Positions 1 through 11,440 of a stretch of DNA of 64,000 nt are shown here, piece after piece. Source of the stretch: Humulus lupulus (taxonomy: Eukaryota; Streptophyta; Magnoliopsida; Rosales; Cannabaceae); NCBI RefSeq assembly GCF_963169125.1, contig NC_084795.1, positions 262,999,042 to 263,063,041 on the forward strand. The letters run 5' to 3'. Both the position numbers and the translations under genes were made by a program. Below the pieces are notes generated by a model. It ran no database searches, was not told where the DNA came from, and saw only the letters and a program-made list of their open reading frames with translations. The first letter of the stretch is position 1. The number at the start of each line of letters is the position of its first letter.

Positions 1-38
1 GAGGCCAAAGCACTGGTGAAGTATCTTTGTAAAGATAA

Positions 39-996
39 GCCTCCCCTAGGCCATTCTCCCTAGTTTTCCATTGGTCGGGCAGTGCTGGAGTCCCTTCTCG
101 CATCAAAGCTCGGATGGCACACTGCTCTATTGGCGCGGAGCTCTTGCAAGGAGTGAGGACATCTTTTTGCGAGATGACTTCTCATAGCTATGCGTGGATA
201 GGGTGTGATAATGAAGTTTCCCTCCTCGTGGCTTGCCGCTACTCTTTTGCCCAGGTAGGCTTCTGAACTTTAACTGGAACGTTAGCACATTTATGATTTT
301 GTACTAAACTTATTTTTCGTTGTTTAGACTGCTGCCTTGTGTCAGTGCTTGGGGAACGTCGTGACCACGAGGTCCTTTGAGCTAAAGCAAGCCCAGGAGG
401 AGCGGGCCACGGTGAAGGCCCAACAAATGGTCTTCCCCAAGGAGCATTCACAGCTTCAAAGGGCCTTTGAGGACGAGAGGGCTCGTTCCCAGGAGTTGGA
501 GAAGCAGATTGCTGAGGAGAAGTCTCGAGTCCAAGTGGTGCACAATATCTCATCCAAGCTGGTCCAGGAGGCAACCGGTCACTGCAAAGTCACCGAGGAG
601 GTCGTGACTAATGCTTGAGTGGATGCAAGAGTTGCTCGAGAGGCAGCCACAAAAGCTGGGGATGAGGCTGCTAAGGCCCGAGAAGAAGCCTTCAAAGCGA
701 TGGAGAAATCCCAAGTGGCTGCATCAGAAGTGGAGGACCTTCGACGCAACACCGATGAACTCAACAAAGAGGTCAAGTTACTCGCCAATGACACGTTCTA
801 TGTCGGATGGATGAGTAACAAGGAAATGGTTTTGGGCTTCACCATTGATGCCAACATGAGGTTGTTCTTTGAAGAGCGCCTTCGTGTGGAGGAGGTCACC
901 ACTACTACTGCTCGGGCTGCCCTAGAGGCTGGTCAAATTCTCGAGGCCGATCCCATCATAGAGGTTGTCGAGGAGGTCCCCTCTAACGAGATCTAA
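39..996 (+). pseudogene. Antisense coiled-coil ORF of the Tat element, two exons, one nonsense codon
   Basis: One frame is open from 39 to 254 and, after a GT-AG intron (GT at 255-256, AG at 326-327), from 328 to 996. Across the splice it reads ...SFAQ/TAALCQCLG. The frame is broken once, by TGA at 616-618. The second exon is rich in Glu, Lys, Ala and Gln with heptad-like spacing (for example ELEKQIAEEK and KAREEAFKAMEKS), so a coiled coil is likely, with an acidic C-terminus ending EEVPSNEI. It has no RT, protease or integrase motif. Tat-lineage elements are known to carry extra ORFs, often antisense, between pol and the 3' LTR, and this one sits exactly there. Its function is unknown. A captured host coiled-coil exon is an alternative; the 5' end could lie outside the window. 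Confidence 0.6.
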
Positions 997-2326
997 GCTG
1001 CCTCTTGTAATTATTATTTCTTTTGTTTGGTTTTGTATATAGGCACGTGTGCCATCTCTTCCTTGGGTTATAGACAATTGAATGCTCGAGCCCCTGAGCA
1101 CAATTGTGTTAATATGATTTTTTTTACAATGACTTTTGCTTGCTCTATTTACTTGCCTTCATTGCTTTTTCACTTACACATTTTTAACACAACATTTAGT
1201 AATAATGCAAATTGGACTTGAAATTTACAAGGTTTTTCTTCATACTTTTAACGTAATATGACATCACGAAAAATATTTACTTAACCTTGTTTATCCACTG
1301 TGCGTGGGCCTCGGTTTTACTAGACTTAGGTCTTGAATGCCTGAGTCTTGGTGACTCAGATCTTGCATATCCCACAAGTTTTCGGCTTCCCAACACTTAG
1401 TGTTGCTTCACGGGCAGTCAATCCTCGGGAAGCAACTTTAGGTTATCACCAAGTTTGGGCAACTCGATGCTTGTACTCGAGTCTAGGTGACTCGAGCATT
1501 GGAAGTCCAAACAACTTAGGTTTTCAGGAGCTTAGTGTTATCTCGCGGTCACATGGTCCTTGGGAAGTCACACTGAGTTCCTTAGTGCATGCGCCCATTC
1601 TAGGGGACTTGGGTCTTTTTGCTTAAGTTATGGCAGCTTTAAACTTGCCTCCGAGTATAGGATACTCGGGGTTGCTTGCTTAAGTTTTGGTAACTTAAGG
1701 CTTGGACCCGAGTACAGGCGACTCAGGTTTTAGACCTTTAGACTTTTCGGAAGTCAGGAACTTAATATTGCTCTACACACACCTAGTCCTCGGGAGATAA
1801 TTTAAGTTCTCCACCCTTAATACTTATGTTTTGGAAACTTAAGGTTTAGACCCGAGTACAGGCGACTAGGATTTTAGATCTTTAACCTTTTCAGATGTCA
1901 GGAACTCAATATTGAACTACGAACACCTAGTCCTCAAGAGATAAGTTGAGCCATTTGCCTTTATGCTACTTTTTTTTCGCTAGGTTTACTTCTCTCCTAA
2001 TAAGATTAGTTACCTAGGTCATTTCATTGATTTCTCCAATCCTAGACACTAAGTTTACTCAACTCCTAATAAGCTTAGTTCCCTAGGTCATGCTCCGCGA
2101 GCGGTTACCTCTGGAGGTGACCCTGCTATGCCCCCAAGTGATTGGAGACTAGTCTGCGTTCACTTGACCAGGCTAGCGAGCGGGTACTCCTCGGGTAGTG
2201 AAACAAAAATAAATAACAATTAAAAATACAAGAAAATTCTCTAAATTGAATCTATCGTGTTTTGTACACACGATTATCATTAAAGTGCCTCGTGGATATA
2301 AATGACTACACAATTTAGAACATATA
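997..2326. other. Non-coding 3' region of the Tat element
   Basis: No coding frame is convincing here. The stretch lies between the antisense ORF and the end of pol. It contains the degenerate tandem repeat listed separately (about 1330-1950), then mixed sequence with a GC-richer patch at 2090-2200. This fits the long untranslated region that Tat elements carry between pol and the 3' LTR. Confidence 0.6.
1330..1950 (+). repeat. Degenerate tandem repeat, about 144-bp period
   Basis: The phrase GACCCGAGTACAGGCGACT occurs at 1705 and again at 1849, exactly 144 bp apart. Each copy is followed by AGGAACTYAATATTG and CACCTAGTCCTC and then an AGATAA block. More diverged versions of the same block (CTTAGTGTT... 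then YCCTYGGGAAG) occur near 1395-1435 and 1530-1570. The array is too diverged to give clean boundaries. Confidence 0.65.
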
Positions 2327-5047
2327 CTAGTAATACCGACGAAGATGCTCGACATTCCAAACATGGGGCACCAGCCCCATGTTCAATCGAGCTAGTTTGT
2401 ATGTCCCAAGACACACGATGCTCTCAACTTGGAATGGAACTTCCTAGTTAGAGCCAAATACTCCAACCCCTGGATCTTGGGTTTCTTGAAAACCTCTTCG
2501 TAACACCAAGTTTCTAACCTCAAATTTATCCTTCACTTTGTAATTAAAGTATCTGGCCACCTTCTATTGGTAGGACACTACATGTAGCTGTGAAGCTTCC
2601 TAGAGCTCTTCAACAAGGTCCAGAGATTCCTAAAGTAAACACATGATTTGTGGTCGGGTCGTAAGTATCTATTCGATGCCTGGAGATTGTTGCCTCAACC
2701 AGGAGCATGGATTCATACCCGTAGGCCATGGAGAATGGAAAATGGCCAGTGGAGGTCCTAGCAGAGATGCGACAACTCCACAATTCCTTAGGCAACTCCT
2801 TAGGCCAGGCGTCTTTTCCCTATTCTACAATTTTCCTTAAAGTGACCTTAAGTGTCTTGTTGACCGCTTCCACTTGCATGTTCGCTTGTGCGTGGGCTAC
2901 GGAGGAGAAAAACTTCATGACTCCATGCCTTTCACAAAAATCGGTAAATAATTCACTGTAAAACTGCAGGTCATTATCGAAGACTATCTTCTTCGGGAGC
3001 CAGTAACGCCAAATGATGTTCTTAATGACAAATTCTAGTGCTTTCTTGGAGGTGATCATAGCAAGAGGTTCAGCCTCGACCCACTTCGTGAAGTAGTCGA
3101 CTGCCACAATAGCATACTTTACTCCTCCTTTTCCCATGGGCAAGGATCCAATTAAGGCAATGCCCTAAATTGCGAAGGGCCACAGTCTTGTCATCTAAGT
3201 AAGCTGATTTGGATGAGCTCAAGGGATAATGGCGTATCGTTGGCATTTGTTGCACTTCTTGACACAATCCATCGATTCACCATTCATCGTAGGGCAGAAG
3301 TATCCTTGTCTTAGGATTTTCTTGACGAGGCTCTGCCCTTAGCGAGGTTGCCACAAGAGCCTTCATGCACTTCTCGAAAGATGAGTTTGGCTTCCTACTT
3401 AGATACATATCGAATTAGTTGTAATGAATATCCTCGCCTGTAAATCTTGTTTCCCATGATTATGTACCGAGGGGCTTGATAAAGTAGTTTTTGAGCCACT
3501 TTTTTGTCCTGCGGTAACTCTTCGAAGACAAGATACTTCATGATGGGTTCCATCCAACCGCCCTGGGGGTGGATCACTTCTACCTCCTCGAGAGTTGTGA
3601 TGCTCGAAGAAGCCAAGTAGTCAATCGGGACCACATTGAGAAACTTTGCGTCCTTGGTGGTAGCAAGTTTGGCCAGAACGTCAACATTAGAATTCTGCTC
3701 CCATGGCACTTGTTGGATGGTGAATCTTTTGAAGTTGTGCACCATTTCCTGCGTATTGGCCAGATAAACTACCATCTTGGTTCCTCGTGCCTGGTATTCT
3801 CCGATGACTTATTTTATGACAAGATGAGAATTTTTATATGTCTTAAGGCCCTCAACTTTGAGTTCCAGGGCAACTCGGAGTCTGACAATCAAGGCTTCAT
3901 ATTCAGCCTCGTTGTTTGAGGCGTTGAAGCTAAATCTCAAAGCACTATGAACTCTATGTCCTTCGGGGGACACCAAGATAAGGCATGCTCTGGCTCCGTT
4001 TTGATTAGAGGACCCATCTAAAATAGCTTCCATATGGGCCTGACAACCGGGGCCTCCTCGGGTCTCTCATCTAATCCCGTGCACTCGGCAATGAAGTCCA
4101 CCAATGCCTGCCCTCTTATGGCAGTCCTCGGGTGATATGTGATGTCAAACTAGCTGAGTTCGACCACCCATTTAAGGAGTTAGCCGAAGAACTCCGGCTT
4201 CTGAAAGACTTGCCTTAAAGGCTGGTTAGTTTGGACCTTGATGGGATGTGCCTAGAAGTAAGGCATGAGCTTGTGAGAAGCCATCATCAGGAAAAAGGTC
4301 AGCTCCTCCATGAGCGAATAACTGGACTCCGCCCCAAGTTGCCTCTTTCTCACATAACAGATGGGGTGTTGGACGCAGCCTTCTTCGCAAACTAAGGCAT
4401 CCCTAATCGCGTTCTCGAAAATTCCCATATAGAGGAGAAGGGATTCTCTGTCCACGAGGTTTGACAGAATGGAAGCATTCACCATATGTGCCTTCAACTG
4501 CTGGAATGCTTGTACACACACCTCCGTTCATTTGAATCGTTGACCTCCTCGGGGAGTGTTGAAAACTGGAATGCACTTGTCGGTAGCCTTTGAGACGAAG
4601 CAGCTAAGAGCTGCTATCCGACCAATCAAGCATTAGACGTCCTTGTGCTTTCTTGGGGATGGAATCTTAATCAAGGTTTTTATCTTCTCGGGATTCGCCA
4701 CAATTCCTCGGGAACTGACAATGAATCCCAGGAACTTCATGGAGGCTACTCCAAATGTGCATTTCTGGTGATTCAATTTCATCCCGAACCCGCGGAGGAC
4801 TAAGAACGCTTCCATCAGATCTTCCATGCGGCCGAGGGATGTTCTGCACTTCACCAGCATGTCGTCCACATACACCTCCATGTTTCGACCAAGCAGGTTC
4901 TTGAACATCTTGTTTACTAACCTTTGGTACGTGGCACTAACATTCTTCAAGCCAAAAGGCACCACTTTGTAGCATTAGACGCATTTGTTTGTTCGGAGGT
5001 TGGTGTGCTCCTGATTTGCGACATGCATGGAGATTACACCAGCAAAA
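2327..5047 (-). pseudogene. pol: Tat-type pol remnant: RT, RNase H, aRNase H, integrase
   Basis: Reading down from 5047: the RT palm begins near the ISMH...EHTN segment, then PFGLKN (about 4930-4960) and the catalytic YVDDMLVK (about 4855-4880). The first RNase H lies at about 4080-4521. The second RNase H begins with LDGSSNQNGARA (about 3985-4030) and includes NASNNEAEYEAL. A linker follows (3395-3775), then the integrase core with AVDYFTKWVEAEPL, VFDNDLQF and QVEAVNK (2820-3143), and a C-terminal tail ending WNVEHLRRYY before a TAG at 2327-2329. Several stops and frameshifts break it, for example a TAA just upstream of CYKVVPFG. The catalytic Asp residues of RT and the second integrase Asp survive. 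It cannot make a single polyprotein. Confidence 0.85.
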
Positions 5048-5453
5048 TGTTTAGAATCTACACAAAATAATGCTTGACAGAGACCAAAGAAAGATTGAGA
5101 AAGATAATACAAACCCTAGTTGTAGAACAATCTTCTTTAACCTTGATGAACCTTCAAAACCCTTGTTGAATCCACCACTTTGAACTTCTTCTTCTTCAAT
5201 GCAAAAACACAACAAAAGGCTTCTGCATGTTTTGCATCACTATCCTAATTATCTATTTCCTAGCCACCATTGATGTTCGAGGTATTTTCTAAGAGGAAAT
5301 GGGAATTGGGATTGAACAAGCCTTAAACTCACAAAGTCAAGCACTTTCTTTATGAATCTCTTGAAGAAAACTTGAGATTCTTGAAAGCAAGAAAGAGAGA
5401 GGGTTAGAGAGAGATTTGAGAGAGTAATTATGTCCCCCAAAACACTATTAGGA

Positions 5454-5463
5454 CCCTTTTATA
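5454..5463 (-). promoter_or_regulatory. TATA box of the 5048-5899 LTR
   Basis: The minus strand reads TATAAAAGGG. It lies about 440 bp from the LTR start, a normal U3/R position, with a GA-rich leader (minus-strand CT-rich) following. Confidence 0.5.
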
Positions 5464-5552
5464 GTGTAGGCACCATCATTATGTCTAACAAATAGGATTA
5501 GAGCTAAAGATCTCGTCATTGGAGCTTAAAACATGTGTTCGTACGGACACGT

Positions 5553-5570
5553 CAGGCGACATGTCGCCTG
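5553..5570. promoter_or_regulatory. 18-bp perfect palindrome in U3
   Basis: CAGGCGACATGTCGCCTG is self-complementary over all 18 bases. It lies about 90 bp upstream of the TATA box on the minus strand and is followed on the plus strand by CCTATAAGCGAT. A closely similar arrangement is in the U3 of the Tekay LTRs at 52462 and 59839. Confidence 0.6.
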
Positions 5571-5899
5571 CCTATAAGCGATGAGGTGATGCGTCTCCTA
5601 CTAGGGCTTTTTGAGCCCTTTGTATCATGGCGATGCAACACCTCCAAGGAGGCCACACATCGCAACTTCCTCTGACTTGTGACCCCTCAAATGCGCCTAA
5701 AATTGCTTCAAATGCTACCAAAATTTTTGGGGATCCTTAGATTCCTCCATGTATCACTTTGGACCCAAAAACACATTTTGAAAATGCCTATAGTTGAAAC
5801 TCAAATTTCACATCTACACTATGTGAAATTAATTCACTAAGTGTTTTATACTTAGCTCGTATAATAACACTTATCATTTGTTTTTAACTAATCATAACA

Positions 5900-5913
5900 T
5901 TCCCCCACTTGGT
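5900..5913 (-). other. Polypurine tract
   Basis: The minus strand reads AACCAAGTGGGGGA directly before the LTR start TGTTATG at 5899. A purine-rich run touching TG marks the plus-strand primer site of an LTR element and fixes the LTR as the 3' one. Confidence 0.6.
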
Positions 5914-7724
5914 TAAATACAAGCCTCAACCTCTAGGTTAAACAATTTTTGTGCATAAAGTAAATTTCCTTTCGACTTTAACTTTACCTTAGTGAAAAAC
6001 CACAAAGTCTTATCGAAATCATGGGTAGCGTAAAAGCTTCAACCGAGTATTCCTTATGATAAAACTGGTAATACTTCACACACCTCCACTAAATCTTTTG
6101 TTTCCGTACTTTCTCGCTTAGCACTCATATGGCCATGTGCTCATCCCTTCATGAACTTTCTAGGGAGAAACTCCAACTCCCATGAGAGGCAGCACCACTT
6201 CTAAGTTCACATAGGTAAATTTCTTACAACATATTTGCTACCTTTAGAGATGCTTGTTGCACTCAACTAAACTTCATTAAAAGCCTTTGGCCTTCATAAA
6301 ACCATGAGAATTTACCATAAAATATAAACTCAAAATCAACAAGTAATATTTTATTTAAAAATTCTCATATTCATGATTAATCACTAAACCTAACATGTTT
6401 CAATATTTTCATGCATTTAAAAAAAAAATACAATTAGCATGCATCAAAGACTTAGATCATTTCAACAACACAACTTCAAAAATAAAGCCATGTTCGAATA
6501 TACTATCAACTTCAAAAAAAATACATCAGGTTTTCCTTCAATCATGCATCGTCTTATATTCTTGAGATACACAACATTATCATATTATCAACACCCTACA
6601 ATCATGCTTTTCTAAAATACATAAAAATATTTATATATCATATCTTTCATGCTCATATTCCTTATGCTCAAATCTTAACCCATATCCCTTAATAAAGAAA
6701 CATGTTTATCAAAACTCAAAAGAAATAAATTGAATCATACCCCAATGCTAGGCCGAAATGTACACAAAGATATCCTCTTGTTTTAAAAAATTTAATTAAA
6801 ACTTATCATGCTTCTAATCAAGAGATCATCACCATACACATATTCATCAAAGCCACATGATCAAACATAGATATATTTTCTCAAAACATCAAATACTAAT
6901 TCTTGACCATAAACAAGAATCAAATCAACATCAAATCTACAAAAGGGTAGGGAATCTCATTACCTCATTGGTAGTGTTCAAGAACACAAAGCAAATCAAT
7001 CCTTAGGCACCTAGGGATTTCGAAATACACCACCAAAGAAAAGAGAAACAATTTTCTTAAAATTGAGAAGGAGGAACCAAATCTTAGAGGATCGAAACCC
7101 AAAACCAAAATCAGGACAAGAACACATACCTAGAGATTTTTTAAACCCCTTCCTCTTCTCCTTCTTTCTCTCTTTCTTTTTCTCTTTTTTCCTCTTTTTT
7201 TCGTGCACTCCTCTCTTGCTTTCTCTCTTAATTTCGGCAGCCACTCATCAAAGGTTTCCAAGGCTCACATGTCTTCTATTTATAACCCCTAGTGACCTAA
7301 CCCTAAGAAAAGAACCCAAATGTGAAAGCTCCAATCCTATCCCACCAAATAAGCCTAATTCCACAATTTCCCATCTTTACACCTCACCTAAACCCTATCC
7401 AAATGTGAAAATAATCCAATAGATAAGCTTTGTCATCTTATCCCAAAATATGACAACTAACATTCTTTTCACCTTTTATTTTCTTAATTTAATAAAAATA
7501 AAACAAATATCCACACACACACATACAAATTCGGCACACACACATTTAATAAAAAAAATGTAACCTATTCTAATCACATAATTTATCACACCTAATAAAA
7601 TGTAACACTAATAATTAAACAAACATTACACAATAAATCATAATTCACACAAAACAATAATTCAAATATTTTCTAATTATCAAACAATTAAAATAAAATA
7701 ATAAAAAAATTTGGATGATTACAA
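5914..7724 (-). other. Non-coding LTR-element DNA, probably including a second LTR
   Basis: No ORF resembles a protein domain. On the minus strand the sequence starts TGTAATCATCC at about 7724, carries TATAAATAG at 7276-7284, then a GA-rich leader (about 7140-7240) and plausible splice donors (AG/GTATGT near 7127 and AG/GTAATG near 6962). This layout resembles the U3-R-U5 of the other gypsy LTRs in the window, but no matching end, primer binding site or TSD was found. The 5914-6300 part directly upstream of the purine tract may be the 3' untranslated end of the element owning the LTR at 5048-5899. Confidence 0.4.
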
Positions 7725-8276
7725 TATATTTGGTATTATATAATTTTATTACCATGATATATACTTTTTAAGTTATGGTATATCAATTTCATTTTGGTTG
7801 GATATTTTTTTACTATGGTATATCATTTTTTCTTTTGTTTTATGGTTTATAAAAATTGATTAATAATATATAGTATTTTTTATGAAAAAATTGATGATAT
7901 ATTATTTATTATAAGAAAAAATAGTTTGAGGTTATATAATATATCTATTTTAACTAACAATTATACTAATTATTTACAAAAAAAAAGAATTTGATTAATT
8001 ATATATGAATTTTATATACTAAATTTCTCATAGAAACGTATCAAAATAAAAAAATCATCAAAGAAATTATTTTTATTAATAATACTAAATGAAGGAAAAA
8101 AGCAAGATAAAAGCAAAAAAAAAAAAAGACAAAAGTTTCTAAAACATGTTAAAAAGAAAGAAAGTATGAGTAGTTTTGTCAATTAATAATGGAATTTTAC
8201 AGTTATATACCTAAAATTTAATGTATTTACAAAAATAACGTTGTCACATCAGCATAACATACCAGATTTTGGAAAA

Positions 8277-8300
8277 AAAAAGTGGGAAATCCCACTTTTC
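8277..8300. repeat. Perfect hairpin
   Basis: AAAAGTGGG and CCCACTTTT are inverted copies separated by AAAT. It lies at the left edge of the satellite-like array, downstream of TGTCACATCAGC. It could be the end of an old transposon, but no partner end was found. Confidence 0.5.
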
Positions 8301-8324
8301 GATTTTTTTTATATTTTTTCTAGG

Positions 8325-9062
8325 TTGTAAAAAATTATATTTTAGTTACTTACGATATCGATAAGTTACCAATTTGTCACTTATTTTTTATTAAAAGTTG
8401 TATTTTTATATCATATTATTTCAGTACATTTTGGTTACCTCCAAAACTCATTTGTAGACATCTTAATATACAAATTAGTAATTTTTATGCTATATTATGG
8501 TATCTTATTATTTAAGATACATTTTGGTAACCTTCAAGTTTATTTCAGAAACTAATGAGTTGTCATATAGTATAATAAGTTGCAATATAGTTTTTTAATA
8601 AAAATTAATTTAGTATACTACATGGTAACTTTTAAATGAAAACTTTAAATAGACTTTTTTAGTCACTCATGTAATTTACATGTCTTATTATTTAAGATAC
8701 ATTTACATTACATTCAAGTCTATTTTATAAACTAATTATTATCATACAGTATAAAAAATGACTCCTATAATTCCAAGTTACCATGAATAACTTATTAGAA
8801 AATTATATTATTTAGTATACTGCATAGTTACTTTAAAAGCTATATTTTCGTTGCTTTTAAAATCATTTAAGATATCGATTGGTTACCTTTTGATATATGA
8901 TTAAATTTTTGTATATGCCACAAATTAAAGTTACTTGAAATGTTTCTAAAATAACTTTAAAATTGTTTAGAATACCATATGTTATCTTTAAATGTAAAAT
9001 AACAATACAAATTTTGGTATATTAAATTTTGTTTAAGTTTAAAATTTAGATACTCTTTGGTT
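8325..9062 (+). repeat. Decayed satellite-like tandem repeat, about 170-200 bp period
   Basis: TCTTATTATTTAAGATACAT recurs exactly 180 bp apart, the AAGATAC part ending at 8520 and 8700. TTTAGTATACTRCATRGTTA-like text recurs about 204 bp apart (near 8608 and 8812). GATATCGATAAGTTACC (near 8355) and GATATCGATTGGTTACC (near 8873) are about 517 bp apart, close to three units. Copies are heavily diverged, so this is an old array or a repeated duplication. Confidence 0.55.
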
Positions 9063-10036
9063 AATAAAATATAAAAAAGAAACTAAGATGTTGTTTTTTA
9101 TTCTGGTCTTCTCTGGTGACGGTGAAAAAACATATGCTTCCCACATATTAGAATGGTTACTTTGAAAAGTAGGTTGCAATGGTATCATTCTTGAGCCCAA
9201 TCGACTAGCGGTGTGACCGAAAAAGATTTTTGAAGTTAAGGAGAAGAAAGAGAAGAAAGCAACATGAAAAAAAACTTAAAAACGAACCGATGACAGAAAA
9301 AATAAGTAGAACTAAATTTGAAAATAGTACAAAACAAAGGTATGATTGTAAATAAAATAACTAAATTGTAATTAAGATACAAAAATAATACTAAGTGTAA
9401 ATTTTCCATTAATAATCATATATAATGGTAGGTCATTTTGCTAAAAATATTAAAACAAAGACATTTTTTTTAATCTTTGATATAAAATGGGATTGTTTTG
9501 CTTTAAGGCTAAAAAATAGCTCAATCATAGCTCGCGTATATATTTTAGAATATGAGTTATTTTACTTCATCGATCATGTGTTCTGTCACAATAGGTTAGA
9601 ACAATATACTAAAAGAATGTTAGACACAAAATTATAGAATGATATATTATTTTCAAGTTTCGCCCATTTTTTATTTATTTATTTTATTTTTAATAAATAA
9701 GTTTCACCCATCTTTATGTATTTTGGTCTAACCCTAATGATATACACACCTTTTTTTTTTTGGACATTTGTTTTCCACATGAGCCTTCAAAGCCCATAAA
9801 CCCCAATGGGCTTTCAATATCAATATTTTTTTTAGGTTAAAGAGTCCAAAGGGACATTTGGGTCAGAGTAAGCTCAACAAAAGTGCCTAATTTGGGAGGA
9901 TAATTAGAAAAGTATCAGTTCTTTGGGAAGGCTAAAAGTGTGTAGCCTTTTTTTTTTCTTGAAGTTTCAAATTTGCTTATATTTATTTCTCAACTACTTG
10001 AAGTTTGTTTACTAACTACTGGAATTGAACAGTTGT

Positions 10037-10069
10037 TATATATATATATGTGTATATATATATATATAT
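10037..10069 (+). repeat. TA microsatellite with T run
   Basis: An alternating TA tract interrupted once by TGTG runs into a T run extending to 10080. It is simple sequence within the AT-rich spacer. Confidence 0.8.
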
Positions 10070-10700
10070 TTTTTTTTTTTAAAAACTGACGATATGTGAT
10101 TTGTCTATCTTTGTCAACTAACAATAGATGTGGTAATTTTAGTACAAATTTGTTATGTGGATATCAGCAACTTGCCAAGACATAAATGGAAAGTGATTAT
10201 AGAAGTCATTAAATTCCCAAATGCTACCGAACAAAAAATCCATGATCATCAAGACAAATATGTTGATTTATATGAAAAGAAAAAAAAATTGGTTTTTAAT
10301 AGTGGGTGAAAGTAAGTAAATATCTATGCTTTCAATTTTGTAGTAAAATAGTCCAACTACTTTTTTAATAGTACATATTACCAAATATGTCATCTAGCAA
10401 ATTACATTGATATTATTCTGTTCTAAATATTTTAATATTATAGTATATGTATATTAGTATTATTTAATTAGTTTTAATTTTAAAGTTATTTTGATTTTTT
10501 TTTCGTTTATTATGAGTTGTTGGTATATCATTTTTCAAATAGTGTATATCAAAGTTGTATGGTTAATATTATATAAATATTACATATTTTTTTCAACTAT
10601 TGTTAATACTGTAAATACATTGTTTATGCTATAATATATCAATTTTTGTTATTTTTATTTCATATCAATTGATTTTGTTTGTTTTTTTTTAAACAAAAAG

Positions 10701-10869
10701 TTTATAGTATATAACTTTATTAGCATGGTATATTAATTTCATATATTATAATACAACAAATAGATATATCATGCTATTAAACATACATACTATATGTACC
10801 ATAATATTTTATATACCATAACAAAAAAAAAATCAATATACCATGATAATAAAATTATACACTATAAAT
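10701..10869. repeat. 39-bp imperfect inverted repeat
   Basis: The 39 bases from 10701 (TTTATAGTATATAACTTTAT...) match the reverse complement of roughly 10830-10868 at 35 of 39 positions. The arms contain CATGGTATATT and are separated by about 90 bp of AT-rich sequence. A related single arm occurs near 7735. This could be a fold-back element or a chance product of repeat duplication. Confidence 0.5.
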
Positions 10870-11121
10870 TTTTTTTAACAAAAATAAAATTGGTATATTA
10901 CTAAAAAAAATATATATATAATGCTAACAAAACTATATACCACCATTAAAATGAATATATTATACTAATAAAATTATATATAATAAAATATAAACTAAAT
11001 ATCATCTAGAAAAATAATATATCATACCACAAAAACACATATATACTGAGCTTGAAAATAATACACCAACACTTAAAAAATGAAAAAAAAAATTACTCAA
11101 AAAATATATATATATATATAA

Positions 11122-11236
11122 CATGCTAACAAAATTATGTACCATCATTAAAATGTATATATAATGCTAACAAAATTATATACCACTATTTAATTGTATA
11201 TACAATGTTAACAAAATTATAAACCACCATTATATA
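11122..11236 (+). repeat. Short tandem array, about 41-bp unit
   Basis: ATGCTAACAAAATTAT starts at about 11123 and 11163, and ATGTTAACAAAATTAT at about 11205, each followed by RCCA-rich text and a TATA run. A related copy is at 10921. The array abuts the start of the solo LTR at 11238. Confidence 0.6.
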
Positions 11237-11430
11237 TTGTTGATGGTGAAATCTCGTCAACTAAATTATATTGGAAAACTCAAAGGTAAGTATGGAGATA
11301 TTTGGATAAGAACTTAGAATGAACTTACGGAAGGATAAACACAGATCAACAATGGGGTTAGCATTTGTATATTGCTTAATAGCTTGAGTGTACAATGAAT
11401 TTCCAACCCCTTATTTTGAGGGGTCAAGCT

Positions 11431-11440
11431 CTATTTATAG
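11431..11440 (-). promoter_or_regulatory. TATA box of the 11238-12153 LTR
   Basis: The minus strand reads CTATAAATAG. It lies between a long GC-rich U3 and the short AT-rich end of the LTR, and supports the minus orientation. Confidence 0.45.

Larger units (their letters stand above)
1..5047 (-). mobile_element. Tat-lineage Ty3/gypsy remnant (window-truncated)
   Basis: Read on the minus strand this holds RT, RNase H, a second (archaeal-type) RNase H and integrase remnants, in that order (5047 down to 2327). It is followed by about 1.3 kb of non-coding repeat-bearing DNA and then an antisense coiled-coil ORF. The dual RNase H and the phrase YVDDMLVK are typical of the Tat (Ogre/Retand) clade. 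The RT is cut at 5047/5048 by an LTR; the N-terminal RT, protease and gag are not seen upstream within the window. The 3' LTR would lie beyond position 1. Confidence 0.85.
5048..5899 (-). repeat. 3' LTR of a minus-strand LTR retroelement inserted in Tat pol
   Basis: On the minus strand it starts TGTTATG at 5899, immediately after a purine tract, and ends CTAAACA at 5048, directly against the interrupted Tat RT. It is 852 bp with TG...CA ends. A TATAAAAGGG lies about 440 bp in, preceded by an 18-bp palindrome, as expected for a U3 promoter. The purine tract CCAAGTGGGGGAA suggests Ty1/copia affinity, but no coding sequence is left to prove it. Confidence 0.65.
7725..11237. other. AT-rich intergenic DNA without genes
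   Basis: No coding sequence or TE protein motif was found on either strand. The DNA is very AT-rich with many T and A runs. It holds a short hairpin (8277-8300), a decayed satellite-like array (8325-9062), a TA microsatellite, an inverted repeat near 10701-10869 and a short tandem array next to the solo LTR at 11238. Motifs of the form TATAATTTTATTA-CATG-TATAT recur in both orientations, for example near 7738, 10711 and 10845. Confidence 0.6.

Noticed and set aside
337..996. Host myosin- or kinesin-like coiled-coil gene
   Set aside because: There is similarity only in coiled-coil composition; position next to Tat pol in antisense fits an extra ORF of the element better.
7011..7422. Lys/Glu-rich and Phe/Ser-rich ORFs on opposite strands
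   Set aside because: Both come from a GA/CT-rich tract in an LTR-like leader; low-complexity translation only.
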